Positions 10,850 through 21,600 of a DNA stretch of 64,000 bases are shown here, piece by piece. Each line of letters begins with the position of its first letter. Position 1 is the stretch's first letter. Position numbers and translations under genes: made by a program. The stretch lies in contig CM042138.1 in NCBI GenBank assembly GCA_023376005.1, positions 94,108,481 to 94,172,480 of the forward strand, given 5' to 3'. Origin of the DNA: Doryteuthis pealeii (taxonomy: Eukaryota > Mollusca > Cephalopoda > Myopsida > Loliginidae). Below the pieces are notes generated by a model, which was not told where the DNA came from, did not search any database, and saw only the letters and a program-made list of their open reading frames with translations.

Positions 10850-12335
10850 GATCAGGGTATTCAATTTTTAAAAATCAGTGGGATCACCTCCCTTAAGAGA
10901 CAACAACTAACCAATGTCGATTTATTTTATTTTTTTTAAAAATCTGTTCTTCCTGGAGATTGAAGGAAATTTAATTCAGGGCCGTGTCAGGAAGTATACA
11001 ATGCACAACATCAGAACAAGCAAAGAAATGGTCAAGAACTTAAATTCAGTTCAGTTTCAGTTCTCCGGCAAGGTCCGGGTGTTCATCTCGTTTATCATTT
11101 TCCTTCAATTTCTCTGGGTTTTTATGGAATGGTGATGTCTACTAATTTCCTACGTATTTACTGCTTTACATCATGTAGAACTTAATCTAAATAAAGGTTC
11201 TGGGACACAATAGGAAATATGTTCTTTGATTGACAGTATAAGAACTGTATGAATTAATGTATAACCAATACTACATCCTTATAATGCCTTAGTGCATTTA
11301 TAGATACACTAACACTGAACTTTCGCTAAGGAAAGTCAATCAACCAATTCACATGAATAATAAACGTATAAGTGTTTAATTATAACATGTAATTCTGTTA
11401 GTCCTTTTATCACAACAGAAGCTGAATATATGCTCTACCATGACCAGTGGAATCAACTACTGCCTTAAGTGACAACAATGAACCAATGACTATTTATAAA
11501 AAAAACATATTTGCTTTTCCTGAAGAGCGAAGGAAATGTGATTTCAATAAATGCCGTCTCACGAAGTACAGAATATACAACATTATTTTACAATTTATTC
11601 ATTCAGAAATTCAAATATAATTGAATAATAAAAAAAAGAATATATAAACATCAGTTAGTGGGTGATTACTTAAGCAAAAGCAGGGACTGTGCGCAATATT
11701 AGGCCTATGTGCAATATTTAAGCAAAGATTGAGTTATTTAATGCCGAAGATGTTTTTGTTTTGTTCATTCTTGTTGGGTATTCATTTCTTTTAACTCAGC
11801 GGAATCATCTCCCCCCTTAAAGGACAACAACGAAGAGATTTCGATGCCTAGATTAAAATGGCAAAAGGAAATTGAATTATGTTGAGAATTGACGGAGATA
11901 TGAGGCTTCAAAGATCCCCTAAAAGTGCCTTTTAAATAGTCTACCTATTTTCGTGAAAATTTAAGTTGCCGATTTTATTGGCTTTTCTGATAGATTTCGA
12001 TGCGTAGATTTTGATGCCAAAGAAAATGCTCAATTCGGAGAATTAGCGGAGATATGAGCCTTTAAAAAACCCTGAGAGTGCCTGAAAATGACCAATTTCG
12101 TGAAAATTTAAGGTGTCGATTTTATTGGCTTTTTTTATAGACTTCGATGTGTAGATTAAAATGGTAAAATGAAATTGAATTCTGTTAAGAATTGACGGAG
12201 ATATGAGGCTTCAAAGATCCCCTATTTATAATTTTAAAAAATATGTTCTTCCTGGAGAATGAAGGAAATGAGATTCCATTAAGTACAGAATAATTGTCAA
12301 GTACTTAAATGACCCCCGTATAACTGGATTTATCA
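10850..12335. repeat. Repeat I units with an inner ~160-bp tandem block
   Basis: Related segments at 10870-11060, 11445-11600 and 12236-12310 share GACAACAA, CTTCCTGGAGA(T/A)TGAAGGAAAT and a TACAGAAT motif. Between them, 11838-12235 holds three imperfect tandem units with GACGGAGATATGAGGC and TTTCGTGAAAATTTAAG. Nothing here looks like a maintained protein. Confidence 0.55.
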
Positions 12336-12456
12336 GGGGAAAAAAGGTAAAGTAGGCGTTGAAGAACTTTTGAAGATCTCATCTAAACAATGACGTCATA
12401 GTTTTTTGCACGCCCATCAATTCTAGAAAGGTCACGAGAAGCGTCACGATTATTTA

Positions 12457-13008
12457 CAAGTGTTAGTTAAAAAGTAATGCCATTTTCTTTATTTCTTGTG
12501 AAGTTTTTTTTATATAAAACTAAGGCCTACATTGAGATGCTAACGAGGCTCAGAGCAAGAATTCGACGAATAAGACCCAACTTGCCAATCGAAAATGTCC
12601 TCCTTCTACATGATAATGCTCGACCACACGCAAGCATCAGGACAAGGGAGAAAACCGCCTCATTTGGGTGGACAACTTTACCGCATCCTCCATACTCACC
12701 AGATTCAGCGCCTTCAGACTAATATCTCTTCGACCCCATGAAAGAGGGTTTGAGGCAAAACCCTCTTAGTGACAAGAAAGTGAAATCTGTAGTGACGAAG
12801 TGGCTCAAAGAACAGTCAACAGAATTTTACGTGGCAGGGATACAATCTTTCATTCGAAGGTAGAACACTGCTATTGAGAGAAACGGTGACTATGTGGATA
12901 AGTAGGGATGTGATCCATGAAGGACCAGCTTCATTTTGATGTATGATACATGTATTGGTAATTATACCCGTCCTAAACAAAATGGCATTACTTTTTTACT
13001 CACCCTCG
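12457..13008 (+). pseudogene. Internally deleted mariner transposon, C-terminal transposase half
   Basis: Flanked by TA dinucleotides (12455-12456 and 13009-13010), with ~30-bp imperfect terminal inverted repeats containing AAAAAGTAATGCCATTTT. The frame from about 12522 encodes the distal half of a mariner DD(34)D transposase: the second catalytic aspartate sits in LLHDNARPH and the third in HPPYSPDSAPSD, and the frame ends with NGDYVDK and a stop near 12903. A stop replaces the residue after SAPSD (TAA at 12721) and another interrupts the region near 12862. The N-terminal helix-turn-helix domain and the first catalytic Asp are absent, so the ~0.55-kb element is a non-autonomous remnant of a usual ~1.3-kb element. 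Both ends are present, so it could have been mobilised in trans. Confidence 0.85.
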
Positions 13009-13087
13009 TAAAAAACATTGTTTATAGGCGTTTTTATAAACAATAAAAATAAATATACCACAAATAAAGATAAGTACAATAAAGATG

Positions 13088-13505
13088 AGGACAACAGTGA
13101 GTTCGATTTTCACTGGATGTCCCATTCTTGCAACCTTGTGCCACATTCTAACCGAGGTGAACTAATTGAGTAAATACCTACCTTTCCCAAGGGAAGGGCG
13201 TCACATCCTGATGTAATGGTTAGCAACCTAGTCTCGCAGATCCATCACTACTGAATATCTTGTTCGATCCTCGCTAGATGCCCTGTAATTACAACCTTGT
13301 GTCACATCCTACACGTGGAGAACGGGCTGGGTAAATGCCTACTTCGATTGCAAGATTGGGCGTCTCGTCATGGTGTAATGGTGAGCAAGCTCGTCTCACA
13401 GATCCCTTAATACTGAATAACGAGTTTGATCCTCGCTGGATGCCCCGTACTTGCCACCTTGTGTCACATCCTATCTGTGACGAACGAGTTGGGTAAATAT
13501 CTACC
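13088..13505 (+). mobile_element. SINE-B tandem cluster
   Basis: Three successive units (the tail of one to 13190, then 13190-13345 and 13365-13505). Each has a tRNA-like start (TGGTGTAATGGTGAGCAAGC), B box GAGTTTGATCCTCGC, then TGGATGCCC and a shared tail GTGTCACATCCTA...GGGTAAAT. The same family forms another three-unit cluster at 63303-63715. Confidence 0.75.
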
Positions 13506-13560
13506 TCTCCCCAAGAGTATTAGTACAATGGCTAAATACATATAGAATGGAACATAAAAC

Positions 13561-13790
13561 GGTCCATATGACCTTTAGGCACCCCTTTTTGATCTCGATT
13601 AAGAAAGGAAATGTTTTTCATTTACACTGTCAATATCCTGTTGTTTTAACAGACGATTTTTAGATATATTTTTAATTATAAAACTAACCCCTAACCCTAA
13701 CCCCTAACAACCGGATATTGACTGTGTAAATAAAAAATATGTCCTTTCTTAATCGAGATCAAAAAACGGTGCCTAAAGGTAATATGGTCC
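13561..13790. mobile_element. hAT-like MITE with telomere-like core
   Basis: Long inverted repeats (GGTCCATATGACCTTTAGGC and its complement at the right end, continuing through GATCTCGATTAAGAAAGG) surround a centre with CCCTAACC-type repeats near 13687-13709. Flanking 8-mers CATAAAAC and CATAAATC match at 7 of 8 positions. A second copy is at 32881-33122. Confidence 0.8.
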
Positions 13791-13934
13791 CATAAATCAG
13801 TAAAAGCGTATGTTATCAGTTCCGCACACTACAGCATTAATTGTTGTTGTTGTTGTCTTGGGTTTTTTTTGGGGGGTGCTTGGAGGAAAGAGGGGGAACG
13901 GTAGTAGCTTTGACTAATGAGAAGAGAGCCTCTT

Positions 13935-14165
13935 TGGTTTGAATTTAGAGTTTTCATTCTCCTAGACCGGTTGCTAAACCAAGGTTAAATATTCCAGTCT
14001 GCCCTACTATTTACCCATAGCTGGAGTGAGAATAGTTGGATTTGTACAGTTCCCAAGGATATTCGCGCTATGGAAAATGCAAACAGTCGCATCCAGGATT
14101 TGAACACGTATCGTCGTGTCCATTTTTTACGACGGTAACCATTACACCACGTGCCTCCAGCTTGA
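13935..14165 (-). mobile_element. SINE-C copy
   Basis: Shares GAATTTAGAGTTTTC, CCTAGACCGGTTGC, TATTTACCCATAGCTGGAG and the tRNA-like end CACCACGTGCCTCC with the other SINE-C copies. Confidence 0.75.
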
Positions 14166-14319
14166 CATTGAAACTGTCAAACAAAAAATAGAATTAAATA
14201 AAGATATATATTGGGATAGTATACTTATTTTTGGATTGCTGCATATGTCTTTCGTTGCTATTATAACTGAAAATATTAAGAAAAATAAATAATTTTACAA
14301 AACAGTTTAAAATATTCAT

Positions 14320-14545
14320 TATTCAATATTTGATTTATTTCTCACCGACTATGGTACAGGAGGATTGATGTGGTTTATACATTTACTGTTCTCTTGCTTG
14401 ATGATCAATGATCATGTTCTGTGTTGATGTTACCAGGTGCTACCCTTTTATGGTAGCGTTTGTTGGGAAAGAGTTATCTCCCCTTACACCTATAAAACAA
14501 GTTTTAGACCAGAATGAATTCAGAAGAGTTTTATTGCTTCTGGCT
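14320..14545 (+). repeat. Repeat H copy 1
   Basis: Direct repeat of 15405-15610 and 15690-15890; shared landmarks TCTCACCGACTATGGTAC, GATGATCATG and AAGAGTTATCTCCCCT. Non-coding. Confidence 0.7.
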
Positions 14546-15400
14546 CAAATTCCACAGCCCTGAAAATATTGGAGATAGAAGATAGATAGATATTTTCGAG
14601 CTTTTCTAATAGAAAGTTAGAGCAACATAGTTGTTTTTAACCCCCTCTCGTACGTAAATAGGATAGGGGTTTTATTGAAATTCCGTTTTTGCTGGACTCC
14701 ACTAATCTCCCTTTATAAAAGAACCTTCGTCGTTCTAAAAAAAAATACAGATATAGTATATATATTATATATATTGATTTCTGTCCTTATTTTTTTATTG
14801 AACGTTTTCTTATAAAAAAAATCGCGCTAATGCGAGAAACTATAGTCGATATATTATAATCCATTCGTTTTTAATCGTATCATAGCCTGAAGAAGATACC
14901 AGAAGATCTGAAACACGTGTTGCATATGTAAAACAAAAAGAATTTTAAAAAAAATTTCTGAGAACAAAATACATTTTGCGGACCTTTTTTTTTTATAAAA
15001 TATTGAATTTTCTCCCGTTGGAACCAGAACAACATTTTATATATATATATATATATATATAAATTAATTAATTTCGGTTGAGATACGTCACGCAATTTCG
15101 AAAGAAAAATAACGGCTGAACGATGCCAAATCCTTTCACATTAATTTTTTTCTCGCATTTGTTTCATTTCACTTTTTTATAGTTATAGTTGTCATATAAA
15201 ACCTTGATAAAGGGTGAAGGTCACCTGAAATATTGGAAAAATCTTTGACTGACACTGACTCCTCTATTTTTGTCACCTTTATGTAATTAAGGATTATGAA
15301 AATATTGGAGGTTGACAATATATAAGGATTGATTGTTATAACCCAAAATATTAGGAACAACAGATAATAATACAAAAGTTAAATGTATTTTTTAACTCAA
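14546..15400. other. AT-rich spacer with a weak hammerhead-like block and short (TA)n
   Basis: Contains a block at 14885-14920 (CTGAAGA, AGAT/ATCT stem, GAAA, CACGTG, TT) that has hammerhead-like order but only two base pairs in stem I. A short (TA)n follows at 15040-15060. Another partly similar string (TTGATAA...GAAA) lies near 15205-15232. No genes seen. Confidence 0.4.
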
Positions 15401-15404
15401 ACAA

Positions 15405-15890
15405 TATTTGCTTTCATTCTCACCGACCATGGTACCGGAGGTTTGATACGGGTAAAGATTAACTGTCCGCACGTGCGTGTTCATACAGCCATCTTGTTTT
15501 CTTTCTCGGTGATCATGCTCTGTGCTGATGTTGCTTTTACTAAAAAGTGATATTGTTTGTTAAGAGTTATCTCCCATAAAACCTACAAAAAAAGAGTTGA
15601 TTCATAAAATCTCCAAACCTTTAATTCAAACTTAACTCAGCTTTAGTAACAATAGAAAATAATACGAAACAGTTGAATGTATTTCTAACTCAACAATATT
15701 TGATTGTGTTTTTCACCGACCATGGTACAGGAGGATTTATATGGATTAGACATTAACTGGCCACGTGCGTATTCATGCAACCATACTGTTTTCTTGCCTG
15801 ATGATCATGCTGTGCTGATGTTACTTTACTCAAAAGTGATATTCTTGGTTAGGAAAGAGTTATCTCCCCTAGAAATTGCAAAAGCTTGGT
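15405..15890 (+). repeat. Repeat H copies 2 and 3
   Basis: Two head-to-tail copies (15405-15610 and 15690-15890), each with CACCGACCATGGTAC and AGTTATCTCCC. The frame across 15704-15943 is a by-product of this repeat. Confidence 0.7.
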
Positions 15891-15904
15891 TTGGTTTTTG
15901 GGTT

Positions 15905-16115
15905 TTATGTTTAATGGCATATCAACCTTCGTGGGTTATTTAATGCCCAAAGCCATTTTTGTAGAAGAATAGCAGTGGTACTATTTAACCCATAGTTCGA
16001 GGATGAGAGGTTTCATAAATTCCTAAGGGCATTAGTCCGAAAGTGAACGTAATAGCGCGACTGGAGTTCAAACTCGCTTAGTACGATGTCGAACACCAGA
16101 ACGTTAGCCATTGTA
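15905..16115. repeat. Repeat E-like start joined to a degenerate SINE-C-like segment
   Basis: TGGCATATCAACCTTCGTGGG with TTATTTAATGCC marks the repeat E end. It is followed by GTAGAAGAATAGCAGTGGTACTA, also present at 55075-55100, and then a degenerate tRNA-related end. Confidence 0.45.
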
Positions 16116-16119
16116 GCGA

Positions 16120-16605
16120 TTGTCTGCCCCTGTTTGGATCGATGTGAGGTCCAGAAGAGTTATCTTCTCTTGCTGTCAGGTTTTCGCCAGTAGAGGGCTA
16201 GAGTATTTAACTAGTAGCCCGGGAAATTCTAACACTTTTTTCTCTCGGGCAAACAACGACTTCACATGGTTTAGGCGCTTGGTGTCTCTGTCCCTTAAGT
16301 GGGGGATGCTTTGTTCCCTATCCAACTATCAGTAAGTGACATTCCTGCAGAAACTCTGTATCACTTCCTTAGGACGTAAGTCCTACATTCTTTTTTATAT
16401 GTTTAGGTATCTGTTCGCTATGTATTACTGTACCTTTTTATGAGTATATGTATATTCCTGTCTCGTATGTATTTCTCGCGTGCTCACGAATTAAAGTCAA
16501 TGTTTGTTATTATCTTATAACTTCTTTGCTGGTGTAATTTATGTACCCTCGCTGGAAGGTTACTCTGAGCCTTCCAAGTTATTATAAGAACTTTACATCC
16601 TATAC

Positions 16606-16608
<3 letters not shown>
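16120..16608 (+). repeat. Possible solo LTR
   Basis: A ~490-bp non-coding block begins TGTCTGCC and ends CCTATACCACA. It contains an ATTAAAGTCAATG poly(A)-like region in its last third, an arrangement common in LTRs. No second copy, primer-binding site or clear target duplication was seen, so this is tentative. Confidence 0.25.
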
Positions 16609-16657
<49 letters not shown>

Positions 16658-16956
16658 TTTCATGGTTGGTTTTGAAGTCTATCACAATGCAAGAAAAATG
16701 GGGTAACTATGATGTTGTTCATTTACCTTTGATTTATTCTCAATATTTTTCGTCAGAAGGTTTTTGAAAGCTAAGTTCTGGATCTGTTACCTTGTTGCTT
16801 GAATTTATCCATTCTGTTGTATGCCTGGTAATATCTTCCTCGAAATTCCCTGCCTGTGTGTATGTGTAAGTGTGTTTATGTGTGCATCTGTGTGTGTGTT
16901 TGTCCGACAATGTCTTAGTATCATTCCAGATTTGGTCTATCCTTTTTTGTTGTTGG

Positions 16957-17007
<51 letters not shown>

Positions 17008-17204
17008 TATTTATTTATTATAGTGTACAATACATTTATGGTGCTATTGTTACCATTGGTTTCCAGGCAGCATGTTTAGCTACGCTTCATCAAGACAACG
17101 CGCCTGTTTAAGAAATACAAAGAAAGTCCCTTCATTTATATCTCCATTTTCAATTCTCCAATACCAACAAAGGTTTTCAATTCCACAATACTAACAAAGG
17201 ACTA

Positions 17205-17261
<57 letters not shown>
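16609..17261. repeat. (TA)n tracts and spacer
   Basis: (TA)n at 16608-16654, 16961-17007 (with short interruptions) and 17210-17261. Between them is unremarkable sequence with TG-rich stretches at 16855-16905. Confidence 0.8.
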
Positions 17262-17263
<2 letters not shown>

Positions 17264-17285
17264 AAATAAATCCGACAGTATCATT

Positions 17286-17526
17286 GAAAAGAAATAGAAA
17301 AAAAATGTTAATAATATAGGACAGATATCTGTTTCGACCTGTGTGGTTTATAAAGTACAATTCAACTGAAATCATTTAAAATTAAATGAAGACAATTGTA
17401 AAAGATGCTTTATAAAACCGGTCTTCATTTAATTTAAAATGATTTCAGTTGAATTGTACCTTATAAACCACACAGGTGGAAACAGATATCTGTCCTCATA
17501 TTATTAACATTTGTTTTTCTATCTCT

Positions 17527-17530
<4 letters not shown>
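17286..17530. repeat. Palindrome P2 with decayed hammerhead blocks
   Basis: Arms 17286-17393 and 17421-17530 are reverse complements around a 27-bp spacer. The element is enclosed by (TA)n on both sides. Each arm keeps the second half of a hammerhead: GGTCGAAA (GGTGGAAA in the right arm), the self-complementary CAGATATCTG, then TC. The CTGATGA box is degraded to TTTATAA. Confidence 0.8.

Positions 17531-17564
<34 letters not shown>
17531..17564. repeat. (TA)n microsatellite
   Basis: Separates palindrome P2 from the hammerhead SINE that follows. Confidence 0.9.
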
Positions 17565-17570
<6 letters not shown>

Positions 17571-17575
17571 GTCAT

Positions 17576-17617
17576 CCACAGACACGTGTTTCGGCGTTTC
17601 ACACCTCTTCAGTGTGG
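17576..17617 (-). ncRNA. Hammerhead ribozyme motif (type I), intact core
   Basis: Minus strand, in order: stem I CCACA; CUGAAGA; stem II GGUGU/ACGCC with GAA loop (one G-U pair); GAAA; stem III C-G and A-U closed by the A15.1-U16.1 pair (CACGUG); cleavage site GUC between 17581 and 17580; stem I UGUGG, fully complementary to CCACA. All conserved core positions are present. A tRNA-like region precedes it (see 17618-17700). Confidence 0.8.
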
Positions 17618-17790
17618 CTAGACACAACAACTATCCTTGGCTAGGGTCGAACTACGACTGACTTTTTGCCAGTTTGATTTCTTATCCCCTCGGCCACTGA
17701 CAAATTATTAAATACATAGGTTTGTTAATATATCTTTACAGTCACAGAGAGATCTAGTTTGCGCGCAAATTATAAAACTCTTATATATAT
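17618..17790 (-). mobile_element. tRNA-like head of the hammerhead SINE
   Basis: On the minus strand an A-box-like TGGCCGAGGGGATAAG (near 17697) and B-box-like AGTTCGACCCTAGCC (near 17650) precede the ribozyme by about 30 nt. This gives the order tRNA-like promoter, ribozyme, (TA)n. The same order occurs at 60656-60800. Confidence 0.6.
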
Positions 17791-18221
17791 ATATATGTGT
17801 GTGTGTGTATATATGTGTGTGTGTTCGAAAAGGGCTGGATCACGTAAATCCCCAAAAGGTTAATATTTAAATGAAAGAATAAAAAGAACACAGAAAAACA
17901 AAAGTTTATGTTGGATTTTTGACGTTTATTGTTCTTAAATTATTTTGTTTCGTCATTCTTTTGGAATTTGTGCTTTCATTCCTCGAAAAGTGCATTTTGT
18001 TTCTTTGTTTTCATCTGACTATATACAATTTTTATCTTTTAAATATCATTTGTCATTTTGAGCAAAAAATATTATGCGTCCGTTTATTTCTACCCAGCAC
18101 CTCATCTACAAAATCCTCCAGGGATGTTGCAAGCTGAAATAAAAAAGAAAAATGGCAAATTTAATACATTTATTTTAACCCACAAATCTAAAACATAAAC
18201 ACACATACACACACACACACA

Positions 18222-18295
<74 letters not shown>

Positions 18296-18430
18296 GATAA
18301 AGAAGATGACTTACCGGGGGGAAATATAGAGTTAATCGCAATATTGACAGATGATACAAGTATTAACCGAATAAGTCAGTGTTATAACGAATATAATGTG
18401 CTCAATACGTTAGTAGAGCAGATTTGGTAT
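17791..18430. other. Spacer with (TG)n/(CA)n/(TA)n tracts
   Basis: (CA)n at 18200-18245 runs into (TA)n to 18296. No gene was recognised. Confidence 0.6.
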
Positions 18431-18619
18431 TAAGGTGTATATTGAAATAACCTACTCAAGTTTCACCATAAATGATCTTCAGGGTCAATTGCAATGAATT
18501 AATCAAGATATTGATTAATTACATGCTATTGCCTGTAATTAATCAACATCTTGATTAATTCATTGCAATTGACCCGAAGATCATTTATGGTGAAACTTGA
18601 GTAGGTTATTTCAATATAC

Positions 18620-18625
<6 letters not shown>
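18431..18625. repeat. Palindrome P3 with hammerhead motif in each arm
   Basis: Near-perfect inverted repeat of ~97-bp arms centred near 18528 and adjoining (TA)n(TG)n on the right. The left arm on the minus strand (18448-18487) has UGACC, CUGAAGA, a 4-bp stem II, GAAA, CUUGAG, UA and GGUUA, with a 5-bp stem I. One extra U precedes GAAA. The right arm on the plus strand lacks the U of CUGA (reads CCCGAAGA), so it is probably inactive. Confidence 0.8.
18448..18487 (-). ncRNA. Hammerhead ribozyme motif, probable
   Basis: The left-arm motif of palindrome P3: stem I UGACC/GGUUA (one G-U pair), core CUGAAGA and GAAA, stem III C-G and U-A plus A15.1-U16.1, cleavage after UA. Stem II is short and has an unpaired base next to GAAA, so activity is uncertain. 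Confidence 0.5.

Positions 18626-18711
<86 letters not shown>
18625..18711. repeat. (TA)n(TG)n microsatellite
   Basis: Compound tract immediately right of palindrome P3. Confidence 0.9.
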
Positions 18712-18713
<2 letters not shown>

Positions 18714-19223
18714 ATTTGTAAGAGTTTCGCGTATGCTTCACATATTTGTTGTCAAGTTTATAAAATATAATAAATATACAGGGTTTTTGCAAACATAAAG
18801 TATAGTGAAACTAAAAGTTCAAGAAATACAGTTGACCTACCCGCTTTGTTCAGATTTATATTGTAAATGATATTGGACTTAGGAGATTTATATAGCAATA
18901 GTTAGTCTTAAACTTTTGTTTTTCTGTTTTTCAATTTCAATTACTCGTCACAATTTTAGAATTATCCTATTCCTTTAGATCCACTAAAAACGAGTAAAAT
19001 ATTACAAAACCACTTATCAGTTCTCCGTAGTAAATAAATTTCTAAAATAATACTCTGAAAGAAAAGAAAAATATTAAATTATAGCAAAAGACAATGCTAA
19101 AAGCTGATGTTAAATTTCCTTCAAATAAAATCGTTTTAAATATCATCTTGGTTGGTTTTACTCAAGGTGGGTAACTCTTTATAATACTCCTACAATTTCT
19201 TACATCTCTATCTTGTATGAGCG
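18712..19223. other. AT-rich sequence, nothing recognised
   Basis: No repeat family or coding exon was identified. Confidence 0.4.
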
Positions 19224-19312
19224 TCCCATCGTGGTGCAATGGTTTACAAGAAAATCTTTCAGATTGATTATTACTAAATAACGAGTTCGATCCTCGCTTG
19301 CGACTTTGTATC
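19224..19312 (+). mobile_element. SINE-B fragment
   Basis: GTCCCATCGTGGTGCAATGG start and B box GAGTTCGATCCTCGC; the usual tail after the tRNA-like part is missing. Confidence 0.65.
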
Positions 19313-19735
19313 TATTACATTAATTACCAATATTTCAATCCAGTGCTAAATTATGTTACTTAAGTAACTTACTTTTTTTTTTTCTTTTCTTTTCTTTTTT
19401 TTTCTCTAAAATAGAAACGTAAAGCTTTTCAAATTAAAATATGCATTATTTTTAATTCATATTCTATTTTACGATTCAGAGCAGATTTCCTGTAAGATGT
19501 GTGTGTGTGTGGGGGGGGGGGGGCGAATTTCAAAAAGATTTTTAACGGTTTTAATTCATCGTTTTTAATTTATCTTTATAAGAAATATAAATATTACCAA
19601 TTTAGAGATTTTTTTGGCTTTGTGTTTATTTTGAAAAGAGTGAAAGACAATGGAGATAATTATAGTGGCTTGTGTAAGATCTGAAAATGTCCCAACTTGG
19701 AATATCCAAAATGTTACCATAACTCGGCACAGTAG
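19313..19735. other. AT-rich spacer with poly(T), (TG)n and G run
   Basis: Includes a T-rich run at 19371-19405 and GTGTGTGTG followed by 14 G at 19499-19522. No gene was recognised. Confidence 0.4.
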
Positions 19736-19736
19736 C

Positions 19737-19955
19737 CGAAACCAAGAGTGTCCGGAGTATAACACTAAACTGCATCTGATGGTGAGGCTCCAGTTTAGAA
19801 AATATGGGGAGGGGGGTGAGAAATATCTCTTCATAGCTATTACTCCCAGGTCCATTCTTACCCGGGGTGGTAGTACTTGTTAAAGTCCCATTAACGAATC
19901 AAATATATCTGTTTAAAAAGTATTCATATTAAATAGGACCGTTTTTTTCCCTTTT
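19737..19955 (-). repeat. Repeat E fragment
   Basis: Contains ACTAAACTGCATCTGATGG, a CTCCCAGGTCCATTC segment and GTAGTACTTGTTA. It is followed directly by an opposite-orientation copy, forming an inverted pair. Confidence 0.7.
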
Positions 19956-20530
19956 TTATGGCATATCAACCCTTGTTGGGTTATTTTATGTAGAAGACGT
20001 TCATTCTTGATGGGCATTGAAATTTATTTAACTAAATTTTTTAAACACATTTTGTTAACTCATTTTCTTCTATTTAACCGATATTTAGGACCCTAACAGG
20101 TACTACCACTTCGGGTCAGAGTGGACCTGGGAGTAGTGGCGATGAAGAAATACTCCACACACCCCAGAGCTCTAGAATTGGAAATTCACCAGACATGAAG
20201 ATCCTCAACCACTGCCTTCTAGCACATATATGATAAAAAGAATTGAGGTTTTGCCATAAGGGCAATACAGCGGATACAATCAAATAAGTGCTAGGGCTTG
20301 ATGTGACCAGGCAATTGATTGGGGGGCTCTCCGATCGCCCGTTTAGCCTAAGTAAATGCCAAAGTAGAGTGTCATGGGCTACTCATCCACCAGGTTTCCG
20401 TCCTTAAGCATAACGTGTAGCTCCCCACGGCCAACGGGTGGTCCCATTGGTGGTGATCTTACGTCTCTATATAGGTGCAGTCAGCGTATTTTACTGCCCT
20501 AGACAACAGGGCGATAAAATAATCCAAGAC
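19956..20530 (+). repeat. Repeat E copy, long
   Basis: Runs from GGCATATCAACCCTTGTTGG through ACTACCACTTCGGGTCAGAG, the GAAATTCACCAGACATGAAG region and GCTTGATGTGACCAGGC, to the distal CAACGGGTGGTCCCATTGG part. Confidence 0.75.
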
Positions 20531-20549
20531 GGTTAAAATCAATTATGAA

Positions 20550-20790
20550 AATGTCTAAGACCTGCTATTACTCCTAGGTCCACTTGGAGTGGTAGTACCT
20601 GTTAGGGTCTCATCTATTGACAAAATGGATCTGTTTCAAAATTATTCCTACTTAATAGGACTGTGTACCAAAAACGTTCTTAAGAAACAGCTAGACAAAA
20701 ATTGTAAATTTGAATGTACAAAGAACGCGATTCCCTAATCTCTAGACATAAAATAATCCAAGAGGGTTTGATACACCATTAAGAATTATA
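20550..20790 (-). repeat. Repeat E fragment
   Basis: Keeps GGTAGTACCTGTTAGGGTC. It then diverges into a tail (AAACAGCTAGACAAAAATTG) that resembles 2470-2560. Confidence 0.6.
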
Positions 20791-21048
20791 AATAAATTGT
20801 ACATTCATGTTCTTGTGTAATTGTTTATGCCAAGTTTTCTTTGTTTCTTTTTTCTTTTCTTTTTTTTTTTTTTTTTTACAGTCCTGTCAAATCTTATTAT
20901 AATGGAGATTGCGTATTTTTCTGTCTGTAACCGAAACTATATTACTACTCAAGTCACAATTCCCTTAGTTATTTGATGTCACATTCTCCATGAGTTTATT
21001 TTTATTTAAACCTCAATTATTAATAAAATTGTTTTACATTATTAATAC
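20791..21048. other. AT-rich spacer with T-rich run
   Basis: T-rich run at 20845-20878; otherwise nothing recognised. Confidence 0.4.
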
Positions 21049-21600
21049 TGTTGACCATATCTACATGATATTTACCACGTAACCCATGTGTGTGAGTTAG
21101 GCACAAGGCCCTATTAATGTGGGACGAGACTCATGGGTAGCGGGTGCAAAAATGCGTTGATCCCGTCGGTATTACTCTTCATGGGGCGCCTCGGGTACTG
21201 GGCAATAAACCCAGCCCTGCCACTTTAAATCAAAGGGGCAGGTGTTGCCTGGGGGCGGGGGTAGCCTCAGGGATCAACGCTGTTAGCTTCTACGGTCCAG
21301 GGCCGAAGCCACTGTTGACCATATCTACATTGTATTTACCTCGTACCCCACTTGTACGCGTTAGGCACAAGGCCCTATTAAAGTGGGACCACCCACAAAC
21401 CGAAGCTCATGGGTGGCGGGTGAAAAATTGCGTTGATTCCTTTCGGCATTCCCCCTCAAGGGGGCGCCTCAGCCACTGGGCAATAAACCCAGCCCTGCCA
21501 CTTTAAATCAAGGGGGCGGGTGTTGCCTGGGGGCTAGCCCCCAGGGATCAACGCTGTTAGCTTCTACGGTCCATGGCCGAAGCCACTGTTGACCATATCT
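21049..21600. repeat. GC-rich tandem duplication, ~265-275-bp unit
   Basis: Two head-to-tail units (about 21049-21312 and 21313-21589) plus the start of a third. Each runs from GTTGACCATATCTACAT through TTAGGCACAAGGCCCTATTA, a CAATAAACCCAGCCCTGCC segment and GGATCAACGCTGTTAGC to GGCCGAAGCCACT. It is much more GC-rich than its surroundings. One frame is open for 120 codons in the first unit, but the second unit does not preserve it, so no protein is called. Confidence 0.8.

Noticed and set aside
14885..14925. Functional hammerhead
   Set aside because: Stem I has two pairs, stem II is weak, and the cleavage triplet is GUU; insufficient support.
21144..21506. 120-codon open frame in the GC-rich tandem repeat
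   Set aside because: Crosses the junction of two tandem units and is not preserved in the second unit.
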